DNA of 64,000 nt from Hyphomicrobiales bacterium (lineage in GTDB: Bacteria > Pseudomonadota > Alphaproteobacteria > Rhizobiales > Beijerinckiaceae): assembly GCA_930633525.1 (NCBI GenBank), contig CAKNFP010000001.1, forward strand, positions 1 through 64,000, written 5' to 3'. The notes beneath the pieces are model-generated. The model saw only the letters and a program-made list of their open reading frames with translations, did not search any database and was not told the DNA's origin. Both the position numbers and the translations under genes were made by a program. Below, piece after piece: positions 1-10,830 of the stretch (positions are counted from its first letter, which is position 1; each line of letters begins with the position of its first letter).

Positions 1-1
1 C

Positions 2-112
2 CTGGAGAGGCACAGACTCGTCAACGCGCTTCTCAAGGATGAATTCGACGATGGCCTGCACGCTCTCGCGATAGAAGCAGCGGCGCCCGGAGAGGCTGTG
101 CGCGGTCTTTGA
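2..112 (+). CDS. BolA family protein, C-terminal fragment (cut by window start)
   Basis: The window opens inside a reading frame that gives 36 residues before a TGA at 110-112. The residues LERHRLVNALL, then EF, GLHALAIEA and PGE, match the conserved C-terminal half of BolA proteins (RHRLV followed by HAL). BolA proteins partner with monothiol glutaredoxins in iron-sulfur and iron regulation. Only the end is visible, so the subtype cannot be assigned. No terminator was found after it. The call rests on motif recognition in a short fragment. Confidence 0.75.
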   Translation: MERHRLVNALLKDEFDDGLHALAIEAAAPGEAVRGL

Positions 113-393
113 CTGTCATATTCTGCCGCGATGATGACGCATGAGCGGCTAACATGATGGCGTTCTTCGCTATCTGGTAACTTTTCTCGTGTGAAACTAT
201 GGGCCTTGCCCGGAACCTGCCGTATTATGCGGGTAGCAGTCGCCACGTTTGGGCGGCTAGCCTCGATGATAAGCGTCGAGAAACGTTGACCGTTATCCGC
301 TGCGTATGACTGCAGGATCGTGTGAGTGCGTGCGGGAAATTGCCGGCCTCCCGAGGAGGGTGGCATCCTGTGCCCCTTGATTAAGGTTGGATA

Positions 394-1854
394 ATGACGA
401 ATGTGATCTCTCGTTGGGCGGTTGCCTCTCTCGTCGCCGTGGGGGCCGCCGGCATTTCGATAGCATCCATTACGCCGGCGAGCGCCAATCCGACCTTGGT
501 CGTCGATGTCGCCAGCGGGCGCGTGCTGCAATCCTCCCAAGCCTCCGATCTCTGGTATCCGGCTTCGCTCACGAAGCTGATGACCACCTATCTCGTTTTC
601 CAGGAGATCAAGGCCGGCCGGCTCGCCCTCGACACGCCACTCAAGGTGTCCGCGCGGGCGGCCGCGGAAAAGCCGTCGAAGATCGGTGTCCGGCCGGGAT
701 CTGAAATCACTGTCGACAACGCGCTCAAGATGATGCTCGTGAAGTCGGCGAACGACATTGCCGTGGTTCTGGCCGAGGGCGTCAGCGGTTCCGTCGAGGC
801 TTTCGTTGCCCGCATGAACCAGACGGCCCAGTCCATTGGGATGTATGACAGCTATTTCGCGAACCCCAACGGCATGCCGGACGACCGCGCTCGCACGAGC
901 GCGCGTGACCTCGCGGTGCTCGCGCGCTCGTTGATCGTCGATTTCGCCCCCTATCGCGGCTATTTCGAAATCGGCTCGATCCAGCTCGGCAAGCGGACGT
1001 TCCAGAACACCAACGGGCTCGTTGGTCGCTATCCCGGGTCCACCGGCATGAAGACCGGATTTGTCTGCGCATCCGGTTTCAATGTGGTGGCCACAGCCCA
1101 GCAGGGCAATCGTGAGCTTCTCACGGTTGTGCTTGGAGCGCCCTCTGCCGTGCAGCGCACGATTCAGGCCGCCGAATTGTTTGATGCCGGCTTTTCGCAG
1201 TGGAGCGGAGGGGGGCAATCCGTCGACAGCCTGCCGCGCGCTGCACAGACGGTGCCGGTCAATCTCTATGACGCGATCTGCGGCAAGAGTCGCGCGCCCT
1301 ATCTTGTCGACGACGACAACGCCGCGCCCGTGAGTGCATCCGCGAGCGACGGTGGCAGTCTCGCCAGCTTCTTCTCCAGCGGGCAGCGTATGAATGGCGC
1401 GGCCGCGGTGCGTGGCTCCTCACCAAACCGTCTGGCCCCGCGTGAGAAATTCGTGCCGCTCGCGGTTTTCATTGGCCGCACGCCGGGTGCTGAGCCGGAT
1501 CCGGCCGCTGTCGCGGAGACGGCGAAGCCGAAGCCGGCTAAAGCCACGAAGCAGGCGGCCAAAACCAACGCTACCGGGCGTAAGCAGATTGAGATCAGCC
1601 GCTCCGGAAAGGGCGTGCCGGCCGCTGGGGCCACGGCCTTTGCGCCGGTCGAACAGCCGGGTGGCAGCGCCTCCGGCGCCCTGCAGAAAGCGATCAAGCC
1701 GGCCAAGAAAGTGGCGCCGACCGACAAGGCGACCGCGGCCAAGGCGTCAGCGCCGACACCGGCGCCTCGCCCTGCTGCCAAGGCCAAGCCTGAGCCCTCC
1801 GCAAAGAGCAATGCAAAGACCAAGCCGTTGAGCCTGAATTCGGGCAAGGATTGA
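394..1854 (+). CDS. D-alanyl-D-alanine carboxypeptidase (S11, penicillin-binding protein 5/6 type)
   Basis: Serine peptidase that trims the terminal D-Ala from peptidoglycan pentapeptides in the periplasm. A signal peptide is visible (residues 1-31, cleavage likely after ASA). The three catalytic motifs of the family are present in order: SLTK at 58-61 (nucleophile Ser58), SAN at 118-120 and KTG at 220-222. The peptidase domain ends near residue 270. A long Ala/Lys/Pro-rich tail (about 350-486) follows, of low complexity, in place of the usual membrane-anchoring helix, which may bind the cell wall. The start ATG follows TTAAGGTTGG. It is monocistronic, closed by a strong terminator at 1922-1952. 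Confidence 0.93.
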   Translation: MTNVISRWAVASLVAVGAAGISIASITPASANPTLVVDVASGRVLQSSQASDLWYPASLTKLMTTYLVFQEIKAGRLALDTPLKVSARAAAEKPSKIGVRPGSEITVDNALKMMLVKSANDIAVVLAEGVSGSVEAFVARMNQTAQSIGMYDSYFANPNGMPDDRARTSARDLAVLARSLIVDFAPYRGYFEIGSIQLGKRTFQNTNGLVGRYPGSTGMKTGFVCASGFNVVATAQQGNRELLTVVLGAPSAVQRTIQAAELFDAGFSQWSGGGQSVDSLPRAAQTVPVNLYDAICGKSRAPYLVDDDNAAPVSASASDGGSLASFFSSGQRMNGAAAVRGSSPNRLAPREKFVPLAVFIGRTPGAEPDPAAVAETAKPKPAKATKQAAKTNATGRKQIEISRSGKGVPAAGATAFAPVEQPGGSASGALQKAIKPAKKVAPTDKATAAKASAPTPAPRPAAKAKPEPSAKSNAKTKPLSLNSGKD

Positions 1855-1899
1855 TCCGGACGGCAGATGCCGGCCATGCACAGAGCGCAGGTTCTGTTC

Positions 1900-1921
1900 G
1901 AAGTGATATAATGTTACATAT
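1900..1921 (+). promoter_or_regulatory. Candidate Zur operator overlapping a TATAAT -10 element
   Basis: The stretch beginning GAAGTGATATAATG and ending TTACAT agrees at roughly 17 of 22 positions with the classical Zur consensus (GAAATGTTATA-N-TATAACATTTC, recalled from memory). A perfect TATAAT lies inside at 1907-1912. A His-rich CobW-family GTPase, a typical Zur target, starts at 2026. Dyad symmetry is imperfect (about 4 of 7 pairs), so this is a candidate only. No convincing -35 element is seen. Confidence 0.5.
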
Positions 1922-1952
1922 AGGGCGAGACATTGATGTCTCGCCCTTTTTT
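1922..1952 (+). terminator. Rho-independent terminator
   Basis: A perfect 11-bp stem (1922-1932 with 1937-1947), a TTGA loop and a run of six T's (1947-1952). It should end the carboxypeptidase transcript. It starts directly after the candidate Zur site, so a transcript starting near 1919-1920 would carry this hairpin at its 5' end. Confidence 0.85.
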
Positions 1953-2025
1953 GTTGTGTTCGCCCGTTCGCTGAGCCGTGCGCACCGTGCACGGACTGCT
2001 GTGAGATCGCCCAGGAAAGCCGCCG

Positions 2026-3228
2026 ATGACCCAGTCTGAGGAACCACGCCCAGCGCCCCGCCCGAGGGGACCGATACCTGCGATACCGCTGACGATCCTC
2101 ACCGGCTTTCTCGGCGCGGGGAAGACGAGCCTGCTCAACGCGCTGCTGCGAGAGCCGGATCTCGCCGACACCGTCGTCATCATCAACGAATTCGGTGAGA
2201 TCGGCCTCGATCATCTTCTTGTCGAAAAGGCCGACGAGGGCATGGTGACCCTGGCCTCAGGCTGCCTGTGCTGCACGATCCGCGGCGATCTCATTTCCAC
2301 CTTGGAAGATCTGCTGCGCCGCCGCGACAACGGCCGCATCATGGCGTTCCGCCGCGTGGTCATCGAGACCACGGGGCTGGCCGACCCGGCCCCCGTGCTG
2401 CACACGGTCCTTTATCATCCCTATCTCGCCAAGCGATTTGCGATTGACGGCGTGATTACCGTTGTCGATGCGGTCAACGGCGCGGCAACGCTCGATGCCC
2501 ATATCGAGGCTCTTAAACAGGCAGCTGTCGCCGACCGTCTTGTCATCAGCAAGACCGATCTGCCGGAAACGAGCCGGGAAGCCCTCTCGGTGTTGAAACA
2601 TCGCCTCGCGGCGCTCAACCCGGCCGCGCCGATTCTCGACATCGCCCAAGGAGAGGCTAAACCGGCCGCCCTGCTCGGGATCGGGCTCTATGACATCGAC
2701 GGCAAGATCGCCGACGTGCGGGCCTGGCTGCAGGCCGAGGCCTTCGATGACGACCATGGCGACAAGCACGGCCATCACCACGGGCATGATCACCATGACC
2801 ACGGGCACGGTCATCACCACGGGGACCACCATCACCATCACGACGTAAACCGCCACGACGCCCGCATCCGTGCGTTCTGCCTGACCAGCGCGCGGCCGAT
2901 CACCGCCCATAATCTCGATCTGTTCCTTGATCTCCTGCGCGCCTCCCATGGCCCTAATCTCCTGCGGGTCAAGGGGCTTGTCGCGCTCGCCGACGACCCA
3001 GACCACCCGATGGTCATCCATGGTGTGCAGCATGTCTTCCACCAGCCGATCCGGCTGGAGAGGTGGCCGGACGGGGACCACCGCAGCCGTCTGGTCTTCA
3101 TCCTCCGCGATCTCGACGAGAGCTTCGTGTCGCGTTTGTGGAACGCCTTCCTGGGCGAGCCCTCGATCGACGCTCCCGACGCCGCGGCCTTGACGGCCAA
3201 TCCCCTGGCGATCGGGGGAGGGCGGTAG
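2026..3228 (+). CDS. CobW/COG0523-family GTPase, putative zinc chaperone
   Basis: G3E-family P-loop GTPase of the kind that delivers zinc to client enzymes under zinc shortage. Walker A GFLGAGKT is at 27-34, the metal-binding GCLCC motif at 79-83, ETTG at 114-117 and the guanine-specificity SKTD at 175-178. A very His-rich loop (about 242-270, mostly His, Asp and Gly) precedes the C-terminal CobW domain and probably stores metal. The ATG follows CAGGAAAG. No cobalamin genes are adjacent, and the candidate Zur site upstream argues for a zinc rather than cobalt role. That role is inferred from family and context. Confidence 0.88.
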   Translation: MTQSEEPRPAPRPRGPIPAIPLTILTGFLGAGKTSLLNALLREPDLADTVVIINEFGEIGLDHLLVEKADEGMVTLASGCLCCTIRGDLISTLEDLLRRRDNGRIMAFRRVVIETTGLADPAPVLHTVLYHPYLAKRFAIDGVITVVDAVNGAATLDAHIEALKQAAVADRLVISKTDLPETSREALSVLKHRLAALNPAAPILDIAQGEAKPAALLGIGLYDIDGKIADVRAWLQAEAFDDDHGDKHGHHHGHDHHDHGHGHHHGDHHHHHDVNRHDARIRAFCLTSARPITAHNLDLFLDLLRASHGPNLLRVKGLVALADDPDHPMVIHGVQHVFHQPIRLERWPDGDHRSRLVFILRDLDESFVSRLWNAFLGEPSIDAPDAAALTANPLAIGGGR

Positions 3229-3697
3229 GCGCAAAGCGGACGCCGGGAGAGTTGCGCCTTTCATCGCTGCCTTTCAACATGTCGGCTGTATGATTTCGGG
3301 ACAGTGCTGGCTGGCCCAACAGCCCATGGATCGGCCCGCTAGCGGCCCAGAGGTGTGCCTGTCCCCATCGCGCTGCGACATCGAGCGGGGTGGGGCCACG
3401 CGGCGATCATGGGCATACGGATCTGCCGGCGCCGCATCCTTATTCGGAAATGGTAATTCATACAGATACTTTTTACCGCGCGGCGTCGGCTGAGCGACAA
3501 ACTGTAACGCACGACTTCCAGTTTCAGTAACTGCGCCACGCGATGAAGATGCTTCATGGGCATCGGTAGAGCTTTATTGTCATCCTCTCCGGTCTATCCT
3601 GTGGCACAAGACTTGTGCTGCTTGATCTCAAAACCCCGATCCGTCGGGAAGCTGTCCCCTTCCGGGACGAGGCAAGTCGAGCAGGATGGGATTCGGA
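3229..3697 (+). other. Intergenic, no gene found
   Basis: No conserved reading frame, RNA gene or convincing terminator was recognised. A short AT-richer patch around 3435-3475 (TTATTCGG, CATACAGATACTTTTTACC) could hold the promoter of the next gene. A small hairpin (ATGAAG-ATG-CTTCAT) lies near 3543-3557. Confidence 0.5.
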
Positions 3698-4978
3698 ATG
3701 TCCGACGTCTTTCCTTCGGTCGTCGCGGAACGCGCGCCAACTGGATCCGTTTTGCGGACGACCACCGCAGAGCGCATCCGGCTTGTCCCCGTGCCCGGTC
3801 CCCATCCCGTGCCGATCACGGTGGATGCGCCGCTCACCGTCGAGCAGCGCCTGCTCCGTAACATGGGGGAATACGAGGAGGCCTGGACCGATCTCGCGCG
3901 TCGGACTCTGGAAGAAAACCCGTTCTATGCACCGGCCTTCGCCGGGCCAGCGGCGCAGCATCTGCCGGATGGCCGCCATGTGACAGCGGTTCTGGTCTGG
4001 AGCGGGCCAACAGTGCAACGCGTGCTCGTCGGCTTCTTTCCCGTGATCCTGCCTCGTTCAGGTGCGCTGCCCGCGGCGGCGCGTCTCTGGCAACCGCCGC
4101 TGATGGCCTTTGGTGTGCCGCTGGTCGATCGCGATCACGCGCAGATCGTGATCGCCACCTTCCTCGACCATTTGGGCCGGCGCGGCATGCGCGGTACCGG
4201 CGTGCTGTTTCCGCTCCTGGCGGAGGACGGACCATTCGTCGCCGCGCTGCGCGCGGTGATCGGCGAAACGGGTCGTCAGATGCGGACTTTCGGCCGCCAT
4301 CGTCGAGCTATTCTGCCGTCCTCAAGCAGCCCTGACAATTTTGTCACGCTCCAGTCCGCGCGCAAGCGCAAGGAACTGCGGCGCCAGCTGCGCCGGCTAG
4401 AAGACCTCGGCGCGGTCAGTTTCACGCGTGCCAGCACGCCCGTCGCGGTACGTGACGCGGTCGAGCGCTTCCTCGCGATCGAAGCGTCCGGCTGGAAGGC
4501 CAAGGCGGGCACCGCCATCCTCCAGCAATCCTGCGACGTTGCATTCCTGCGCACCATGACGCGCCGGATGGCGCATGAAGGATGCTGCGAGGTGCATGTC
4601 CTCAGCGTCGGTCAGCGCGCGATCGCTGCTGGCATCGTCCTGAGAAGCGGCGCGGACGCCTTTTTCTGGAAGATCGCCTATGACGAGGCTTTCGCGCGCT
4701 TCTCGCCCGGAGTGCAGCTGACGCTGGCGCTCAGCCATGCGCAGCTGGACGATCGGACCATCGCCTATACGGATTCCTGCGCGATCGCCAACCATCCGAT
4801 GATCGATCATCTCTGGCACGGGCGCTTGGCGGTAACCGATGTCCTCGTGGGAACCCGTCCCGGCTCAAGCCTCGCGATGCGCCTTCTTGCGCGGCATGAG
4901 GAAGGCCGGCGCAAGCTGCGGGCGGCTGCCAAGGTCGTGCGTCATCGCGTAGCCGGCTGGCTCGCCCGTCGCGGCTAG
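3698..4978 (+). CDS. GNAT-fold acyltransferase, CelD/BioF2-like
   Basis: A 426-residue protein with the double-GNAT layout of the Acetyltransf_6 (CelD/BioF2-like) group. The diagnostic stretch is a basic helix (SARKRKELRRQLRRLE) followed by FLAIEASGWKAKAGTAI and later AIAAGIVL plus FFWKIAYDE. The family transfers acyl groups from acyl-CoA or aminoacyl-tRNA-like donors, often for surface polysaccharide, and the substrate here is unknown. Two in-frame ATGs exist, 3686 and 3698. The second was chosen because the first has AGCAGG directly abutting it. It is a single gene facing the end of the atp operon. Confidence 0.8.
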   Translation: MSDVFPSVVAERAPTGSVLRTTTAERIRLVPVPGPHPVPITVDAPLTVEQRLLRNMGEYEEAWTDLARRTLEENPFYAPAFAGPAAQHLPDGRHVTAVLVWSGPTVQRVLVGFFPVILPRSGALPAAARLWQPPLMAFGVPLVDRDHAQIVIATFLDHLGRRGMRGTGVLFPLLAEDGPFVAALRAVIGETGRQMRTFGRHRRAILPSSSSPDNFVTLQSARKRKELRRQLRRLEDLGAVSFTRASTPVAVRDAVERFLAIEASGWKAKAGTAILQQSCDVAFLRTMTRRMAHEGCCEVHVLSVGQRAIAAGIVLRSGADAFFWKIAYDEAFARFSPGVQLTLALSHAQLDDRTIAYTDSCAIANHPMIDHLWHGRLAVTDVLVGTRPGSSLAMRLLARHEEGRRKLRAAAKVVRHRVAGWLARRG

Positions 4979-5219
4979 GGCAAGTCGGTCGATGCGTTGA
5001 AACGCCAGGGCAATATCGTCGTGGCGGGGCCCGTCCCGGCCATCCCGACCCGTGAGGCTCAGTCCCTTTCCTGTCGAGATCCCCGGCACAAGGCCGGGAA
5101 TAGCGCCAATGGATCGGGCGTTTCACATTGCTCGGAAAACTCTGTCTCTTGGATTGAGCGTTAGGTCCAAGCGAGAGCCGCGTTGAACTTTCCGGTGCCG
5201 ATGCGCTAACGGCACCCGC

Positions 5220-5253
5220 AAAAAGCAACGGCCGCTCCAAAGGGGCGGCCGTG
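5220..5253 (-). terminator. Rho-independent terminator of the atp operon
   Basis: On the minus strand an 11-position GC-rich stem (5243-5253 with 5229-5239, one A/C mismatch), an AAA/TTT loop and a T-run complementary to the A's at 5220-5225. It lies 30-60 bases beyond the atpC stop. Confidence 0.8.
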
Positions 5254-5285
5254 TCAAAACTGTTAAAAAGCGTGGAGCGTAATGC

Positions 5286-5687
5286 TCAGCGCAGGACCTG
5301 CATGCGCAGCTCGGTCAGGCGCATCAGCCGGGTCGAGGCGGCCAGACGGCCAGCGTCGCTGGTGGCGGAAGCCACGAGCGTCTCGACGGAGGTGATCTCG
5401 ATCTGCAGCACCTCGGGGCTCAGTTCCGCGACAGGAACCGCGAAATCCGCCAGGATCGAAATGTTGTCGGGACGGATCTCGGCGATGCCGCCGCGAACGA
5501 ACAGGCGCTGCGAGGAGCCCGCGCCGGAGTCAATGGTGATGATTCCCGGCTGCAGAACGGCGATGACAGGCGCGTGGCCCGGCATCACCTGCATTTCACC
5601 ATCGACCGACGGGACGATGACGCTGGCGACGTCGCCCGAGAAGAGAAGTCTTTCGGGCGCGACCAGCTCAAGCGGAACGGTGGCCAT
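5286..5687 (-). CDS. atpC: F1F0 ATP synthase subunit epsilon
   Basis: Central-stalk subunit that couples rotation to the F1 head and can inhibit ATP hydrolysis. At 133 residues it has the usual length. The N-terminal beta-sandwich motifs are clear (LVAPERLLFSGDV, MPGHAP, GIAEI), followed by a short C-terminal helical part ending LTELRMQVLR. Last gene of the F1 operon, separated from atpD by 140 bases containing a strong inverted repeat, and followed by a terminator. Confidence 0.95.
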   Translation of the reverse strand: MATVPLELVAPERLLFSGDVASVIVPSVDGEMQVMPGHAPVIAVLQPGIITIDSGAGSSQRLFVRGGIAEIRPDNISILADFAVPVAELSPEVLQIEITSVETLVASATSDAGRLAASTRLMRLTELRMQVLR

Positions 5688-5783
5688 GGCTCAATCTCTT
5701 TCGATCTCGCGCGCGTCTAGAGCGCAGTAAACTCAATCCCTGGCAGATCCGGTCGACCTGTGGCCAGATGCCTGGTTTCCTCG

Positions 5784-5814
5784 CGCCGGATGCGCGCCTG
5801 GCGCGCATCCGGCG
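5784..5814. repeat. Perfect 14-bp inverted repeat between atpD and atpC
   Basis: CGCCGGATGCGCGC pairs with its exact reverse complement across a 3-base loop (CTG). No T-run follows on either strand, so it is not a normal terminator. It lies just after the atpD stop and could stabilise the upstream mRNA end or lower epsilon expression relative to beta. Confidence 0.85.
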
Positions 5815-5827
5815 TCGTGCGTGCTGC

Positions 5828-7324
<1,497 letters not shown>

Positions 7325-7358
7325 TCAGTGCCGCCAGGGCGGCCTTCGTCAAAATACG

Positions 7359-8237
7359 TCAGACCGCCTCGGCACCCGAGATGATCTCGATCAGTTCCTT
7401 GGTGATCATCGCCTGACGCGAGCGGTTGTAGAGCTGCGTCTGCTTCTTGATCATCTCGCCAGCGTTGCGGGTGGCGTTGTCCATGGCGGACATCTGCGCC
7501 CCATAGAACGAAGCGTTGTTCTCGAGCAGGGCGCCGAAAACCTGGACAGCCAGATTGCGCGGCAGCAGCGTGGCGAGGATTTCTTCCTCATCCGGCTCGT
7601 AGTCATAGACGTGACCGGCGACCTCACCGTCATCGGCAGCCTCGACATTGGCCGGGATGATCTGCTGGGCCGTCGGGACCTGGGCAATGACCGAGCGGAA
7701 ACGCGAGAAGAACAGCGTCGCCACGTCGAACTTGCCTTCGTGGAACAGGTTGATGACCTTCTGCGCGATCTGTTCGGCATGCTCGAAGCCAAGCACCCGT
7801 ACCGAGCGCAGCTCGACGAGCTCGATGATGTCCTTGGCGAAGTTCCGGCGCAGCTGATCATAGCCCTTCTTGCCGACGCAGAAGAACTTCACGCGCTTGC
7901 CTTGGGCGATCAGCGCATTGGCGCGCTCGCGGGCCAGGCGGACGATGGCAGAGTTGAAAGCGCCGCACAGACCGCGTTCGCCGGTGCAGACGACGAGCAG
8001 ATGCGTCTCGGTCTGACCCGTGCCGACCAAGAGGCGGGGCGCACCCTCGCGGGAGGGCATCGCATTCGCCAGATTGGCCAGGACGTGAGACATGCGCTGC
8101 CCATAGGGGCGGGCGGCCTCGGCGGCCATCTGGGCACGACGGAGCTTCGCCGCGGCCACCATCTGCATGGCCTTGGTGATCTTCTGCGTCGCCTTCACGG
8201 AAGCGATGCGGTTGCGAAGGTCTTTTAAGCTCGGCAT
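7359..8237 (-). CDS. atpG: F1F0 ATP synthase subunit gamma
   Basis: Rotor shaft of F1. The N-terminal helix [20 protein letters not shown] and the C-terminal helix beginning [12 protein letters not shown] and ending [15 protein letters not shown] are the conserved coiled-coil arms, and [11 protein letters not shown] marks the middle domain. The 292-residue length is normal. The gap to atpA (153 bases) is unusual for an F1 operon and carries a palindromic repeat. Confidence 0.96.
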   Translation of the reverse strand: MPSLKDLRNRIASVKATQKITKAMQMVAAAKLRRAQMAAEAARPYGQRMSHVLANLANAMPSREGAPRLLVGTGQTETHLLVVCTGERGLCGAFNSAIVRLARERANALIAQGKRVKFFCVGKKGYDQLRRNFAKDIIELVELRSVRVLGFEHAEQIAQKVINLFHEGKFDVATLFFSRFRSVIAQVPTAQQIIPANVEAADDGEVAGHVYDYEPDEEEILATLLPRNLAVQVFGALLENNASFYGAQMSAMDNATRNAGEMIKKQTQLYNRSRQAMITKELIEIISGAEAV

Positions 8238-8246
8238 CAGGACCTA

Positions 8247-8280
8247 CCCTCTCCCCATACGGGGGAGAGCTGGAGAGGGG
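8247..8280. repeat. Palindromic intergenic repeat (CTCTCCCC type) between atpA and atpG
   Basis: CTCTCCCC at 8249-8256 pairs with GGGGAGAG at 8262-8269, with further GAGAGGGG after it. Related palindromes occur at 20868-21042 and 38269-38368, so this is probably a dispersed family. The rest of the 8238-8390 gap repeats the CTCTCCCC/GGAGA theme but has no gene. Confidence 0.65.
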
Positions 8281-8390
8281 ATGAAGCGCAAACGAAGGAG
8301 AGATCGGCATCTGCCTTTCTCTCCCCGCCCGCTCCCGCAAGAGGAGACGGGCTTCTCGCGAATGCGCCCAGCGTCAACGCGGACAGGCTG

Positions 8391-9923
8391 TTACGCAAAC
8401 GTCTTGGCAACGTCCTCGACCGCAGCCTTGAGCTTGCCGGCGGTGTCGTCGGAGAGATCCCTGGAGGTGCGGATCGCTTCGAGAATCTCCGGATGCTTGG
8501 TGCGCACCGCGCCGAGCAGCGCTTCCTCGAAGCCGCGCACGCGGTTGACCGGCAGCGGATCGAGATAGCCGTTCACGCCGGCGTAGATCACAACGACCTG
8601 CTCTTCCATGGTGAGCGGGGAGAACTGGCCCTGCTTCAGGAGCTCGGTCAGGCGCGCGCCGCGGTTCAGGAGCCTCTGGGTGGTCGCGTCGAGGTCCGAG
8701 CCGAACTGGGCGAAGGCGGCCATTTCGCGATACTGGGCGAGCTCGCCCTTGATCTTGCCGGCAACCTTCTTCATCGCCTTCGTCTGCGCCGAGGAGCCGA
8801 CGCGCGACACGGACAGACCGACGTTCACCGCCGGGCGGATGCCCTGGTAGAAGAGGTCCGTCTCAAGGAAGATCTGGCCGTCGGTGATCGAGATCACGTT
8901 GGTCGGGATGTACGCCGACACGTCGTTGGCCTGGGTCTCGATGACCGGCAGCGCCGTCAGCGACCCCTTGCCGCTCGCGTCGCTCATCTTGGCGGCGCGC
9001 TCGAGCAGGCGGGAGTGCAGGTAGAACACGTCGCCCGGGTAAGCCTCGCGGCCCGGCGGGCGGCGCAGCAGGAGCGACATCTGGCGGTAGGCGACGGCCT
9101 GTTTCGACAGGTCGTCATAGATGATCACGGCATGCATGCCGTTGTCGCGGAAGAACTCGCCCATGGCGCAGCCGGCGAAGGGTGCCAGGAACTGCATCGG
9201 GGCGGGGTCGGACGCGGTGGCCGCCACGACGATCGAGTACTCGAGAGCGCCCTGCTCCTCGAGAACCTTCACGAACTGGGCGACGGTGGAGCGCTTCTGG
9301 CCGATGGCGACATAGACGCAGTAGAGCTTCTGCTGCTCATCGGCGCCGGCGACATTGAGCGACTTCTGGTTGAGGATGGTGTCGAGCGCAACGGCGGTCT
9401 TGCCGGTCTGGCGGTCACCGATGATGAGCTCGCGCTGGCCACGGCCGATCGGGATCAGGGCGTCGATCGCCTTGAGGCCGGTCGCCATCGGCTCATGCAC
9501 GGACTTGCGCGGAATGATGCCCGGCGCCTTCACGTCGACCTGGCGGCGCTCGGTGGACTCGATCGGGCCCTTGCCGTCGATCGGCTTGCCGAGGGCGTCG
9601 ACGACACGGCCGAGGAGGCCCTTGCCGACGGGAACGTCCACGATGGCGCCCGTGCGCTTCACGGTCTGGCCTTCGGCGATCTCACGGTCGGAACCGAAGA
9701 TCACGACGCCGACGTTGTCCGTCTCGAGGTTGAGCGCCATGCCGCGCACACCCGATTCGAACTCCACCATTTCACCGGCCTGGACGTTGTCGAGGCCGTA
9801 GCAACGGGCGATACCGTCACCAACCGAGAGGACTTGTCCGACCTCGGTGACCTCGGCCTCCTGGCCGAAGTTCTTGATTTGCTCTTTGAGGATTGCGGTA
9901 ATTTCCGCGGCGCGGATGTCCAT
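8391..9923 (-). CDS. atpA: F1F0 ATP synthase subunit alpha
   Basis: Regulatory nucleotide-binding subunit of F1, 510 residues. Walker A is GDRQTGKT at 169-176, followed by the conserved [12 protein letters not shown] and the ATP synthase alpha/beta signature near [17 protein letters not shown]. The start codon overlaps the atpH stop by one base (TGATG), indicating translational coupling. AGAGG precedes the start. Confidence 0.97.
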   Translation of the reverse strand: MDIRAAEITAILKEQIKNFGQEAEVTEVGQVLSVGDGIARCYGLDNVQAGEMVEFESGVRGMALNLETDNVGVVIFGSDREIAEGQTVKRTGAIVDVPVGKGLLGRVVDALGKPIDGKGPIESTERRQVDVKAPGIIPRKSVHEPMATGLKAIDALIPIGRGQRELIIGDRQTGKTAVALDTILNQKSLNVAGADEQQKLYCVYVAIGQKRSTVAQFVKVLEEQGALEYSIVVAATASDPAPMQFLAPFAGCAMGEFFRDNGMHAVIIYDDLSKQAVAYRQMSLLLRRPPGREAYPGDVFYLHSRLLERAAKMSDASGKGSLTALPVIETQANDVSAYIPTNVISITDGQIFLETDLFYQGIRPAVNVGLSVSRVGSSAQTKAMKKVAGKIKGELAQYREMAAFAQFGSDLDATTQRLLNRGARLTELLKQGQFSPLTMEEQVVVIYAGVNGYLDPLPVNRVRGFEEALLGAVRTKHPEILEAIRTSRDLSDDTAGKLKAAVEDVAKTFA

Positions 9924-10483
9924 CAGCCGACCTCTTTCAACGCGATACGGATCGAATTCAGTTTGGAGCGCAGGCTGGCATCGATCATACGGCTGCCGAG
10001 CTTGACGATGAGACCGCCGATGATGGCGGGATTAATCTTGACGTTGAGCGCGATGTTGCCACCGGCGACGTCCTTCAACGCGGCCTCGATATCGGCCAGC
10101 ATCTTGGGAGAAGGCTGTTCCGCCAGCGTCACTTCTGCGCGGACGATGCCCTTCTTGTCGGCGACGAGGCTCTTGTAACCCTCGATCATGCCCGGAAGGG
10201 CGAACAGCCGACGTTTCGACGCAACGAGGCGAATGAAATTCGCCGTGAGGCCGCCGATACCGGCTTTGGCGAGAATGGCCGTAACGGCCCTCTCCTGCTC
10301 CTCGGCGGAGAACACGGGGCTCTTGACCAAGCGGACGAGGTCAGGGCTCTCCGCGATCAGACCATTGAATCGGTCGAGGTCGGCACCGACGGCATCCACC
10401 GCCTTTGCTTCCTCTGCGAGATCGAGCAACGCCTTTGCGTAGCGCTCCGCGACACCCGACACCATTGCACCCCCGTTAGCCAC
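9923..10483 (-). CDS. atpH: F1F0 ATP synthase subunit delta
   Basis: Peripheral-stalk subunit linking F1 to F0. A GTG at 10483 was chosen: it gives 186 residues (the family norm), has AGAGAGG five bases upstream, and places [15 protein letters not shown] at the expected position. An ATG at 10465 is the alternative. Conserved OSCP features include [11 protein letters not shown] and the C-terminal [21 protein letters not shown]. First gene of atpHAGDC. The F0 genes are not in the window, as usual for alphaproteobacteria with split atp operons. Confidence 0.93.
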   Translation of the reverse strand: MANGGAMVSGVAERYAKALLDLAEEAKAVDAVGADLDRFNGLIAESPDLVRLVKSPVFSAEEQERAVTAILAKAGIGGLTANFIRLVASKRRLFALPGMIEGYKSLVADKKGIVRAEVTLAEQPSPKMLADIEAALKDVAGGNIALNVKINPAIIGGLIVKLGSRMIDASLRSKLNSIRIALKEVG

Positions 10484-10830
10484 CGGGCCTCTCTTTCGTC
10501 TCAAGGGCGACGTCGTCACCGATTGCTCGGCGGCGCCTAACCCTGTTTGGCTATCTTCTGATAGGGTTGGGACAAGCTGAACCCTTATCCCAAGACGGGG
10601 GTGCACTAACATATGGATGCGGGCTGTGCAACCGAGCCCGGCAGACTTTCGCCGCCTTTGCGTGGTCGCGCCAGCGTGAGTCGAAACTTGGTGAATGGCG
10701 GTGCGCCCGCCAGGTCGGCTCTGACGCGCCCGCGACGTCACGTTGGCGGCGCGTTCCGACCGTGGAGTGCCTCCCGCCGCGGACTGTGCTAATCCTTTGC
10801 CTTTGGTGATTTGGGCAGGAGGGCTGGTGG
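10484..10830. other. Intergenic, divergent promoter region of atp operon and amidohydrolase gene
   Basis: No gene recognised. A six-base arm pair (AACCCT at about 10539 and AGGGTT at about 10563) and a second copy of ACCCTTATCC nearby form weak dyads. The region must hold the atp promoter on the minus strand, but no clear -35/-10 pair was found. Confidence 0.4.
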
